In this document: one piece after another, positions 1-6,320 of the stretch
How the letters are laid out: the number at the start of each line of letters is the position of its first letter
How positions within the stretch are numbered: the first letter of the stretch is position 1
DNA from: Rhodocyclaceae bacterium UBA5602
GTDB lineage: Bacteria > Pseudomonadota > Gammaproteobacteria > Burkholderiales > Rhodocyclaceae
DNA length: 10,980 bases
Reading direction: 5' to 3'
NCBI GenBank assembly: GCA_002424865.1
Contig: DILC01000051.1
Coordinates: forward strand, 1,699 to 12,678
Translations under genes and position numbers: made by a program
Notes under the pieces: generated by a model
Seen by the model: the letters and a program-made list of their open reading frames with translations, nothing else
Databases searched by the model: none
Told to the model about the DNA's origin: nothing

Positions 1-1164
1 GCCCTCTCCGCCAATTTTTCAGTGAATGATGCGGCCGCCATCAAAACCATCGAGCGGCGCACCAACCACGACGTTAAAGCCGTTGAATACTGGCTCAAAG
101 AGCGCTGTGCAGATAACGCTGAAATCATGCGCATCACCGAATTCATCCACTTTGGCTGCACCTCTGAAGACATCAACAACGTAGCGCACGCCTTGATGCT
201 CAAAGAGGGTATGGCGCAAAGCGTTTTGCCTGGCCTCGATCAGATCATCCAGCACTTCCGCAGCATGGCGCATGCCTTGGCTGATTTACCCATGCTGGCC
301 AGAACGCACGGCCAACCCGCTACGCCGACCACCCTGGGCAAAGAAATGGCCAATATCGCCGCCCGCCTCATGCGTGCGCACAGCCAGTTGGACAAGATTT
401 CGCTGACCGCTAAATTTAATGGCGCCGTGGGCAACTATAACGCCCATTTGTCAGCCTACCCGGCAGTCGACTGGGAAGCCTTTAACCGCGGCTTCATTGA
501 GCGCCTGGGATTGGAATTTAACCCCTACACCATCCAGATTGAACCGCATGATGCCATGGCGCAATTGTTTGACACGGTCGCCCGCGCGAACACCGTCCTG
601 ATTGACGCCAATCGCGATATTTGGCAGTACATCTCCCTGGGTTACTTCAAGCAAAAACTCAAAGAAGGCGAAATCGGCTCATCCACCATGCCACACAAAG
701 TCAATCCGATTGACTTTGAAAACGCTGAAGGCAACCTGGGCTTGGCCAATGCCGTGCTACGTCATCTGGCTGAAAAACTGCCCATTTCCCGCCTGCAACG
801 CGACCTGACTGATTCCACCGTATTGCGCAACATGGGTGTGGCTTTTGGCTATACCGTGCTGGCGTTTTCGGCCATGCGGCAAGGGCTGGAAAAACTCGAA
901 GCCAACCCAAAGCGCCTCGCCGAAGATCTGCAAGGTGCCTGGGAAGTCCTGGCTGAACCGGTGCAAACCGTCATGCGCCGCTACGGCATTGAAAACCCCT
1001 ATGAACAACTCAAAGCCATCACCCGCGGCAAAGGCATAGAACAAGCCGCCTTAAGCGGCTTCATTCGCACCTTGTCCATTCCAGACGCCGACCGGCAACG
1101 CCTGCTGGCTATGACGCCCGCGAGCTACATTGGCAAAGCGGCTGAACTTGCACGAAAGATTTAA
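1..1164 (+). CDS. purB: Adenylosuccinate lyase, C-terminal 387 residues (5' end outside window)
   Basis: PurB is a cytosolic homotetrameric lyase that removes fumarate from SAICAR (giving AICAR) and from adenylosuccinate (giving AMP). The frame is open from base 1, before the first possible GTG at 22, so the gene is cut by the window edge. By alignment from memory with the 456-residue E. coli protein, about 68 residues are missing. Numbering from the first codon here, the THGQPAT block (His103, matching E. coli His171) and the superfamily signature GSSTMPHKVNPI (catalytic-loop serine 227, matching E. coli Ser295) are intact. IKTIERRTNHDVKAVEY near the start and QRDLTDSTVLRN further on are typical of the E. 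coli-type PurB subfamily. No frameshift is seen and the C-terminus ends at the expected place. The next gene starts five bases after the stop, so the two are probably cotranscribed. Confidence 0.97.
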   Translation, partial: ALSANFSVNDAAAIKTIERRTNHDVKAVEYWLKERCADNAEIMRITEFIHFGCTSEDINNVAHALMLKEGMAQSVLPGLDQIIQHFRSMAHALADLPMLARTHGQPATPTTLGKEMANIAARLMRAHSQLDKISLTAKFNGAVGNYNAHLSAYPAVDWEAFNRGFIERLGLEFNPYTIQIEPHDAMAQLFDTVARANTVLIDANRDIWQYISLGYFKQKLKEGEIGSSTMPHKVNPIDFENAEGNLGLANAVLRHLAEKLPISRLQRDLTDSTVLRNMGVAFGYTVLAFSAMRQGLEKLEANPKRLAEDLQGAWEVLAEPVQTVMRRYGIENPYEQLKAITRGKGIEQAALSGFIRTLSIPDADRQRLLAMTPASYIGKAAELARKI

Positions 1165-1169
1165 TAAAT

Positions 1170-1496
1170 ATGGCTTTTGCGGACAACCTCAAACAATTGC
1201 CCGGTATCGCGCATTTAGCCGCTTTGCGTCTGCTTGATGAAGCAGGCGAAGTGGTCGCGCAAATCGAGAACAAACCAGGCCAAACGGGCTCGTTGACGAT
1301 TTATAACCATCTCGGACAAACTCACGGTGCGCTAACGCCCGATGCTGCGCAGCAAGGCTTGGCGCTCTATGCCGAGCACACCGAAGATGCGCGGCTCAAC
1401 CCAGGCAAGCACCCCAATATTGACCGCCTGTTGCAATTAGCACAAACCAAGCAAACGCTGCGCATCAAACACGTCTTTGCCATCCCCTCGGACTGA
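1170..1496 (+). CDS. Small conserved protein, probably DUF2322 family; function unknown
   Basis: This 108-residue protein has no signal peptide, membrane segment or cysteine, so it is probably cytosolic. I recognise its general pattern as the DUF2322 family of small proteobacterial proteins: a start like MAFADNLKQLPGIAHL, a central GQTGSLTIYNHLG and a conserved NPGKHPNIDRLL near residues 77-88. This assignment is from memory and not certain; no function is established that I know of. It starts five bases after purB, with only a weak purine stretch (GAAAGA, 1154-1159) as ribosome binding site, which suggests translation coupled to purB. The ATG at 1170 is the first start in the frame and gives the family-like N-terminus. 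Base use resembles its neighbours. A link to purine metabolism is inferred only from position. Confidence 0.8.
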   Translation: MAFADNLKQLPGIAHLAALRLLDEAGEVVAQIENKPGQTGSLTIYNHLGQTHGALTPDAAQQGLALYAEHTEDARLNPGKHPNIDRLLQLAQTKQTLRIKHVFAIPSD

Positions 1497-1506
1497 CGGA
1501 TCAGTC
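1491..1506. repeat. Inverted repeat GACTGA-CGGA-TCAGTC at the end of the DUF2322 gene
   Basis: This is a perfect 6-base inverted repeat with a 4-base centre. The left arm is the last six bases of the DUF2322 gene, including its TGA stop. With one bulged T the stem extends by TCG/CGA to about nine pairs. The sequence after it (TTAGTTTAAT) is only moderately T-rich, so as a terminator it is weak. It also overlaps the candidate -35 region of the cytochrome c' promoter, so an operator role is equally possible. Confidence 0.35.
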
Positions 1507-1522
1507 TCGATTAGTTTAATAT
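1493..1522 (+). promoter_or_regulatory. Candidate sigma70-type promoter for cytochrome c'
   Basis: CTGACG (1493-1498) and TAATAT (1517-1522), 18 bases apart, each match the TTGACA/TATAAT consensus at about four of six positions. This is the most AT-rich part of the spacer and lies about 50 bases before the cytochrome c' start, a reasonable distance. The match is modest, and read-through from purB remains possible. Confidence 0.3.
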
Positions 1523-1525
1523 CCA

Positions 1526-1560
1526 CGAACGCGAACGCATTCCATACACAACAACGAACG
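1526..1560 (+). repeat. Three copies of CGAACG in the cytochrome c' leader
   Basis: CGAACG occurs at 1526-1531, 1532-1537 (directly abutting) and 1555-1560, between the candidate promoter and the ribosome binding site. The copies are identical over six bases. They may be a protein-binding or RNA element, or chance in a short low-complexity leader. Confidence 0.35.
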
Positions 1561-1562
1561 AA

Positions 1563-1568
1563 AAGGAG
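1563..1568 (+). promoter_or_regulatory. Strong ribosome binding site of cytochrome c' (AAGGAG)
   Basis: AAGGAG lies six bases before the ATG at 1575. It is a near-ideal Shine-Dalgarno sequence, fixes this start and suggests high translation. Confidence 0.85.
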
Positions 1569-1574
1569 CTCCAC

Positions 1575-2045
1575 ATGCAGTTAAAGAAAATCATGCTTGC
1601 CACTTGCGCATTCAGCGTATTGGCCGTTTCCGCAGCGCACAGCCAAACCATTGGCAAGGCAGAAGATCAAGTCCGCTGGCGTCAGTCGGCCTTCAGTACG
1701 ATGGGCTGGAGCATGGGGCGCATCAAGGCCAACGTGAGCGGCACCTACAACAAGGAACAAGTCACGCAAGCCGCTAATACCCTCCAAGCCTTGGCCAATA
1801 GCGACATCGGCAGTTTGTTTGCCCCTGGCACAGAATCCGCTAAAGGCTGGAAAAAAACCGAAGTAAAACCCGCCCTGTTCACCGACAAGGAGGGTGCGAA
1901 CAAAGCCTGGGCAAGCTTTGCAAAAGAGGCAGATGAATTAGCCAAAGTTGCTGCCGCAAGCGACGCCGCTGCAGTCAAGACACAATTTGGCAAAGTGGGT
2001 CAGGCTTGCAAAGGCTGCCATGACAAGTTCAGGGTTGAACATTAA
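1575..2045 (+). CDS. Cytochrome c' (class II c-type cytochrome), periplasmic
   Basis: This 156-residue precursor has a Sec signal peptide: positive MQLKK start, hydrophobic core at residues 6-20 and likely cleavage after AHS (residue 23), leaving about 133 residues, normal for a four-helix cytochrome c'. Haem is attached through CKGCH at residues 145-149 near the C-terminus, as in class II. Arg153, four residues after the haem histidine, corresponds to the conserved proximal arginine (Arg124 in Alcaligenes xylosoxidans). The first helix has the family's W/YRQSA pattern; the distal-pocket position that is Leu16 in Alcaligenes aligns with Phe40 of the precursor. Cytochromes c' bind NO and CO and are linked to NO resistance in several bacteria; the role here is inferred. 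It has its own leader and strong ribosome binding site. The common symbol cycP is not assigned because subfamily identity is untested. Confidence 0.95.
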   Translation: MQLKKIMLATCAFSVLAVSAAHSQTIGKAEDQVRWRQSAFSTMGWSMGRIKANVSGTYNKEQVTQAANTLQALANSDIGSLFAPGTESAKGWKKTEVKPALFTDKEGANKAWASFAKEADELAKVAAASDAAAVKTQFGKVGQACKGCHDKFRVEH

Positions 2046-2070
2046 GCCTTAACCTGGGTCAGTTGCTTGA

Positions 2071-2108
2071 AAAGCCTTGAGGTGGAGACCACCTTCAAGG
2101 CTTTTTTT
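2071..2108. terminator. Intrinsic terminator between convergent cytochrome genes
   Basis: AAAGCCTTGA (2071-2080) pairs with TCAAGGCTTT (2095-2104) and GGTGG (2081-2085) with CCACC (2089-2093), around a three-base AGA loop and one bulged T (2094). Seven T (2102-2108) follow on the plus strand, making a strong terminator for cytochrome c'. On the minus strand a shorter T run follows the same hairpin, so it probably also ends the sec-b561 transcript. Confidence 0.9.
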
Positions 2109-2122
2109 CAGGAACGGCAAGC

Positions 2123-2797
2123 TTAATAGCCTAGAGTCGGGGTAACCCATTGGCCGCTGGCAATAAAGACAACGGCCAATGCCACAGCCAGCGCAAATAA
2201 AAACGCCCCCCAACGACTGCGTTCCGGCTCTTGAATTACCACGCCAGACGCCGCTGGCACCTCTTTCCAGCCAGTCAGCATAGGACGCACGAGCGATTGT
2301 TTTTTAATCCAGACATAAAATCCTATCGCTGCAATATGAATGGCAACAAGGCCCAAAATGAACGGTTCAAACCATTGATGTATTTTGGTCAATTGATCGC
2401 TCAAGCCTTGATCGACCAGGGCATAAAGCGGCCCTTCAAACAGGATGTCATCATTGGCGAACAAGCCTGTCAGTGTCAAAGCCAGCAATACGCCCAAAAT
2501 AGCGACGACCGAGAGCGCACCCAAAGGATTGTGCCCCAAACCAGACCACTGCCCGCGCAGATAAGCCTTGATGCTTGTCGGCCCGCGCACAAAGTTGGTA
2601 AACCTTGCGTTGATTGAGCCCACGAACCCCCAGACCAGACGAAAACTGACCAAGCCCAGCACGGCCAAACCGAAACGGCCATGCCAGACCATCGCATTGC
2701 CGCCTATGCTTTGTGAAACATAAGCGGCGATCACGCAGGCAGCCAGCGCCCAATGAAATATGCGTAGCGGCAAATCCCAGACTTTAACTCGCGTCAT
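2123..2797 (-). CDS. Cytochrome b561-type integral membrane dihaem protein
   Basis: This 224-residue protein fits the bacterial cytochrome b561 / Ni-Fe hydrogenase cytochrome b family (COG3658-like). It opens with VWDLPLRIFHW, the usual start. About five hydrophobic helices are visible, near residues 13-30, 39-58, 92-113, 143-163 and 197-214. Histidines in helix context are His15, His39, His140 and His154, the pattern expected for two b-type haems. Such proteins pass electrons between the quinone pool and a periplasmic partner, often a c-type cytochrome. It starts 28 bases after the secF stop, with AAGGAG five bases before its ATG, so it is probably the last gene of the sec transcript but independently well translated. 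It converges on cytochrome c', a plausible partner by function and position only. Confidence 0.9.
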   Translation of the reverse strand: MTRVKVWDLPLRIFHWALAACVIAAYVSQSIGGNAMVWHGRFGLAVLGLVSFRLVWGFVGSINARFTNFVRGPTSIKAYLRGQWSGLGHNPLGALSVVAILGVLLALTLTGLFANDDILFEGPLYALVDQGLSDQLTKIHQWFEPFILGLVAIHIAAIGFYVWIKKQSLVRPMLTGWKEVPAASGVVIQEPERSRWGAFLFALAVALAVVFIASGQWVTPTLGY

Positions 2798-2802
2798 GAA
2801 GA

Positions 2803-2808
2803 CTCCTT
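2803..2808 (-). promoter_or_regulatory. Strong ribosome binding site of the cytochrome b561 gene
   Basis: AAGGAG on the minus strand lies five bases before the ATG at 2797, in the 28-base gap after secF. It contrasts with the weak sites before secF and secD and supports the chosen start. Confidence 0.8.
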
Positions 2809-2825
2809 TTCATCCAGCGCCCCGA

Positions 2826-3842
2826 TCAGACAACCGCCTCCGGCTTCTCCACTTTAACCTTGATGAATTGCTCACGAGACACCCCAAGCCACATCACCAA
2901 AGGGCTCGCCACCAGAACGGAAGAATAAATGCCGAACAAAATGCCAATGGTGAGCGCCAGTGCAAAGTAGTGCAGTGAAGCGCCGCCGAAAATCAGCATG
3001 GAAGTGACCATCAGCTGGGTTGAACCGTGCGTAATCACTGTTCTGGAAATGGTACTGGTAATGGCATGATCCAGGACTTGCGGTGTGGCCATGCCGCGCG
3101 CTTTCTTGAAGGTTTCGCGCACCCGGTCAAACACCACGACAGATTCATTCACGGAGTAACCCAGCACGGCGAGCACCGCCGCCAGGACAGGCAAGGAAAA
3201 CTCCCACTGAAACAGCGCAAAAAAACCCAGGATGATGACCACATCATGCAAGTTGGCAATAATGGCTGATACAGCAAAGCGCCATTCAAAGCGCAGTGCC
3301 AGATAAGCCATGATACCGATCACCACGGAGAGCAGCGCCAGCGCGCCGTCCGATGCAAGTTCCTTGCCCACTTGCGGCCCGACGAACTCAACGCGCTTCA
3401 ACTGCGGCTTGCTGGCCGCAGTTTCAGGCGTTGCCGCCGTCCCGCCAGCGCCGACTAAATGGGTATCGTTTGGCATCACTTTGCCCAAGGACGCCATGAC
3501 ACGATCGCCGACTTTGGCAAGGCCCGCTTCCCCTTGATCGCTATCAGAGGCCTCGCCTTTCCTGGGCGGTACACGAATCAGCACGTCGCGTGACGAACCA
3601 AAGTTTTGCACTTGCGTATCGGTAAAACCATCGGCTTCCAACTGATGGCGCAAACGCTCCAGCGAAGGCGCTTGTGCATAACTAACTTCCATCAGGGTTC
3701 CACCGGTGAACTCAATGGAAAAGTTCAAGCCACGCGTCACCAGAAAAAATACCGCCAGCAAAAAAGTGATCAGCGAAATAACGTTGAACACCAAGGCATG
3801 GCGCATGAAGGGAATGTCTTTTTTGATGCGGAAAAATTCCAT
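2826..3842 (-). CDS. secF: Protein translocase subunit SecF
   Basis: SecF is the inner-membrane partner of SecD; together they use the proton gradient to complete protein export through SecYEG. The 338 residues show a first membrane helix (about 15-35), the SIEFTGGTLMEV block (42-53), a periplasmic domain with NFGSSRD (80-86), KRVEFVGPQVG (149-159), and five more helices from about 164. The family signature GYSVNESVVVFDRVRE lies at 228-243. Compared from memory with E. coli SecF, the segment between VPP (91-93) and KRVEFVGP is about 27 residues longer and rich in Gly, Ala, Thr and Asp. It starts 51 bases after secD with only a purine-rich GAGAGA as possible ribosome binding site, so translation may depend on the upstream gene. 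Confidence 0.98.
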   Translation of the reverse strand: MEFFRIKKDIPFMRHALVFNVISLITFLLAVFFLVTRGLNFSIEFTGGTLMEVSYAQAPSLERLRHQLEADGFTDTQVQNFGSSRDVLIRVPPRKGEASDSDQGEAGLAKVGDRVMASLGKVMPNDTHLVGAGGTAATPETAASKPQLKRVEFVGPQVGKELASDGALALLSVVIGIMAYLALRFEWRFAVSAIIANLHDVVIILGFFALFQWEFSLPVLAAVLAVLGYSVNESVVVFDRVRETFKKARGMATPQVLDHAITSTISRTVITHGSTQLMVTSMLIFGGASLHYFALALTIGILFGIYSSVLVASPLVMWLGVSREQFIKVKVEKPEAVV

Positions 3843-3893
3843 AGTAATCTCTCGTAATGGGCGTTGGGAGCGTGCCGGATCAAGACGGTTCGT

Positions 3894-5807
3894 TTACTTA
3901 ACCAGCGTCTTTTTTGCTTTTTGCTGGACACTGGCGGCGTTGCCGGCCGACATCCAGACTTGCCCGATGGATAAGCTTTCCAGCTTGCGGCGATGGCCGT
4001 AAATCAGGTTGACCAATGCCCGCGAAACCACCACCGAGCTGAAGATGGAAGTCAAAATGCCCAAACAATGCACCACGGCAAAACCGCGCACTGCGCCCGA
4101 ACCAAACACTAACAGGGCCATGCCGGCAATCAGGGTCGTGACGTTTGAATCCACAATGGTTGCCCAGGCGCGATCATAACCCGCCATGATGGAAGCCTGC
4201 GGTGTGCTGCCATTGCGCAACTCTTCACGGATGCGTTCGTTAATCAGCACGTTCGAGTCAATCGCCATGCCTAGCGCCAGGGCAATCGCCGCGATACCGG
4301 GCAAAGTCAAGGTTGCCTGCAATAATGAAAGCAAAGCAATCAAGAGCAACAGGTTGGCGGACAACGCAAGGACGGACACCACGCCAAATATCAGGTAATA
4401 CGCCATCATGAATGCCGCAATGGCCGTAAAACCCCACAGCGTGGAATGAAAGCCCTTGGAAATGTTTTCCGCGCCAAGGCTGGGGCCTATCGTGCGCTCC
4501 TCAATGATCTCCATGGGGGCGGCCAAAGAACCGGCACGCAGCAACAGCGCCACGTCAGCCGCTTCGCTGGTTGTCATGCTGCCAGATATCTGCACACGGC
4601 CGCCGCTGATTTCCGACCGGATCACCGGCGCGGTGACCACCTCGCCCTTGCCTTTTTCGATGAGCAAAATGGCCATCCGTTTGCCAATGCTCTCGCGGGT
4701 AATGTCCCTGAAAATGCGTGAACCTGCCGCATCCAGCCTCAAATGCACGGCTGCGCCATGCGTTTCGCCATCAAATCCAGGCTGCGCGTCGGTCAGCCGC
4801 TCACCGGTCAGCACCACCTGCTTTTTGACCAACAGCGGACGGCCGCCGCGTTCAACGTAATACTCCGTGCCAAACGGCGGCTGGCCACGTGCGGCTTGCG
4901 CCATGATGTCCGGGTTGCTGCTGGCTTCATCATCCACCATGCGCACTTCCAGCGTGGCTGTGCGGCCGAGAATATCTTTTGCTTTCGCTGTGTCTTGCAC
5001 GCCTGGCAATTGCACCACGACACGATCCGCCCCTTGCTGCTGGATAATGGGCTCCGCCACGCCCAGCTCGTTAATCCGATTATGCAAAGTGACAATGTTC
5101 TGTTTTAGGGCGTAATCCTGGATCTGCTTTTCCGCTTCGGGTTTTAAGCGCGCCACAAGATTAAATGCATCCCCTGCCTGTACCTCTGTGAGCGCCAAAT
5201 CAGGCTGGGTATCGGCCAGGATGCGCCGGGCTGATTCACGCATGGCGGCATCGCGGAAACTGATGACAATGCCTTGTTTATCGCGTTCAATGCCGTTATG
5301 CCGAATGCTTTTTTCGCGCAATACACTGCGCAAATCGGCGCTCAAGGAATCCAGCCGCTTGGCGAGCGCGCCCTTCATATCCACTTGCAGCAGGAAATGC
5401 ACACCGCCCCGCAAATCCAGCCCCAGATACATCGGCAAAGCGTGGATGCCGGTGAGCCACGGGGGGGAGTTTGATACCAAATTGAGCGCTACGCTATAGC
5501 TTGCGTTCTCGCGGTCCGGGTTCAGCGCTTTTTCAATCGCATCCTTGGCTTTTAACTGCGTATCGGTATCTGCCAGGCGCACCCGGATACTCGCGCCATC
5601 CAAGGCCAAGGCGACAGGCTCAATAGCGGCGGCTTGCAAGGCAGCCTTGACAGCCCCCAGCAAGGCGTTATCCACCTTGATCGTGGCTTTAACGCTGCTT
5701 ACCTGCACCGCAGGCGCTTCACCAAAAAAATTGGGGATCGTATACAGAAACCCGAATACCAGGGCAATGACTACCAGAAGGTTTTTCCACAACGGATAAC
5801 GGTTCAT
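3894..5807 (-). CDS. secD: Protein translocase subunit SecD
   Basis: SecD is the larger subunit of the proton-driven SecDF motor of the inner membrane. The chosen ATG at 5807 gives MNRYPLWKNL, matching the E. coli start MLNRYPLWK; a GTG eight codons upstream (5831) extends the frame but has no family support and no Shine-Dalgarno. The 637 residues hold a first helix (about 8-26), the GLDLRGGVHFLLQVD block (129-143), a large periplasmic region with LPGVQDTAKAKDILGRTATLE, and a C-terminal bundle of helices from about 455. The motif GMAIDSNVLINERIREE carries Asp517, matching E. coli Asp519, required for proton coupling. The tail is slightly longer than in E. coli and lysine-rich. A seven-C run codes for the SPP near residue 115, with the frame intact on both sides. 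Confidence 0.97.
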   Translation of the reverse strand: MNRYPLWKNLLVVIALVFGFLYTIPNFFGEAPAVQVSSVKATIKVDNALLGAVKAALQAAAIEPVALALDGASIRVRLADTDTQLKAKDAIEKALNPDRENASYSVALNLVSNSPPWLTGIHALPMYLGLDLRGGVHFLLQVDMKGALAKRLDSLSADLRSVLREKSIRHNGIERDKQGIVISFRDAAMRESARRILADTQPDLALTEVQAGDAFNLVARLKPEAEKQIQDYALKQNIVTLHNRINELGVAEPIIQQQGADRVVVQLPGVQDTAKAKDILGRTATLEVRMVDDEASSNPDIMAQAARGQPPFGTEYYVERGGRPLLVKKQVVLTGERLTDAQPGFDGETHGAAVHLRLDAAGSRIFRDITRESIGKRMAILLIEKGKGEVVTAPVIRSEISGGRVQISGSMTTSEAADVALLLRAGSLAAPMEIIEERTIGPSLGAENISKGFHSTLWGFTAIAAFMMAYYLIFGVVSVLALSANLLLLIALLSLLQATLTLPGIAAIALALGMAIDSNVLINERIREELRNGSTPQASIMAGYDRAWATIVDSNVTTLIAGMALLVFGSGAVRGFAVVHCLGILTSIFSSVVVSRALVNLIYGHRRKLESLSIGQVWMSAGNAASVQQKAKKTLVK

Positions 5808-5834
5808 GTGCGCGGACCAGTTAAAAACCACAGT

Positions 5835-5867
5835 AAAAGCCAGCGCCGCCCAAGGCGGCGCGCTGGC
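5835..5867 (-). terminator. Terminator-like GC hairpin between yajC and secD
   Basis: On the minus strand GCCAGCGC (5867-5860) pairs with GCGCTGGC (5846-5839), and an inner CGCC/GGCG stem closes a three-base loop after a two-base bulge. Four T follow (5838-5835). The shape fits a weak Rho-independent terminator or an RNA-processing/stability hairpin inside the yajC-secD-secF cluster. The short T run argues for partial termination at most. Confidence 0.5.
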
Positions 5868-5889
5868 AGATTAAAGATGTTCGAACAAC

Positions 5890-6231
5890 TTACAGGTTTT
5901 TCAGCGAACCTTTAGGCAGCACAGCCGCAACGGCTGATTTTTGTACGGTAACTTCCACCGGACCATCCTTGCCTTCAGCCACTTCCAGGCCAAGATAGTT
6001 TTCACCCAGGCGGCTAATCCGTCCGGCAATGCCGCCTTGCGTTAACACTTCGTCGCCCTTGGCGAGTTCAGAAATCATTTTTTGCTGTTCTTTGGCTTTG
6101 CGCATTTGCGGACGGATCATCAAAAACCACAACACCACGAACATGAAGACGATGGGCAACATGCCCATCAAACCACTCATCGGCCCTGCTGCCGCACCCG
6201 TAGCTTGTGCGTATGCATTAGAAATAAACAC
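5890..6231 (-). CDS. yajC: Sec translocon accessory protein YajC
   Basis: YajC is a small inner-membrane protein that joins SecDF in the holotranslocon. From the GTG at 6231 it has 113 residues, close to the 110 of E. coli. One membrane helix spans about residues 20-39, ending in LMIRPQMRK, the family pattern; the cytosolic domain carries AKGDEVLTQGGIAGR and the C-terminal AAVLPKGSLKNL. I chose GTG because AGGAG lies six bases upstream and the resulting VFISNAYAQATGA matches the E. coli start FFISDAVAATGA. The ATG at 6264 would add eleven residues, has no ribosome binding site, and places the hairpin at 6254-6277 inside the gene. It lies 82 bases before secD and 89 bases after tgt. Confidence 0.96.
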   Translation of the reverse strand: MFISNAYAQATGAAAGPMSGLMGMLPIVFMFVVLWFLMIRPQMRKAKEQQKMISELAKGDEVLTQGGIAGRISRLGENYLGLEVAEGKDGPVEVTVQKSAVAAVLPKGSLKNL

Positions 6232-6237
6232 TGACTT

Positions 6238-6242
6238 CTCCT
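6238..6242 (-). promoter_or_regulatory. Ribosome binding site fixing the yajC GTG start
   Basis: AGGAG on the minus strand stands six bases before the GTG at 6231. It decides between this start and the ATG at 6264, which lacks any such site. Confidence 0.8.
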
Positions 6243-6244
6243 GT

Positions 6245-6277
6245 AAAAATAAAGCCCTAAACAATACGCATTAGGGC
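6245..6277 (-). terminator. Terminator-like hairpin between tgt and yajC
   Basis: On the minus strand GCCCTAA (6277-6271) pairs perfectly with TTAGGGC (6260-6254) around a ten-base loop, followed by TTTATTTTT (6253-6245). This has the layout of a Rho-independent terminator for queA-tgt. It ends two bases before the yajC ribosome binding site, so it could instead act as a partial terminator or attenuator controlling the sec genes. No convincing separate yajC promoter is seen in the 89-base gap. Confidence 0.6.
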
Positions 6278-6320
6278 CGATTGAAAAACAACGAAAAAAT
6301 AGTTGAAACTCCGCATTTGA

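Noticed and set aside
5461..5467. Run of seven G (C on the secD strand) as a possible frameshift or phase-variation site
   Set aside because: The SecD reading frame and family similarity continue unbroken on both sides, and secD is a housekeeping gene, so this is just a proline-codon run.
5808..5831. SecD start at the upstream GTG (5831)
   Set aside because: The added residues MVFNWSAH have no family counterpart and no Shine-Dalgarno precedes the GTG, while MNRYPLWK at 5807 matches known SecD starts.
6232..6264. YajC start at the ATG at 6264
   Set aside because: No ribosome binding site precedes it, and the GTG at 6231 has AGGAG at ideal distance and a family-like N-terminus.
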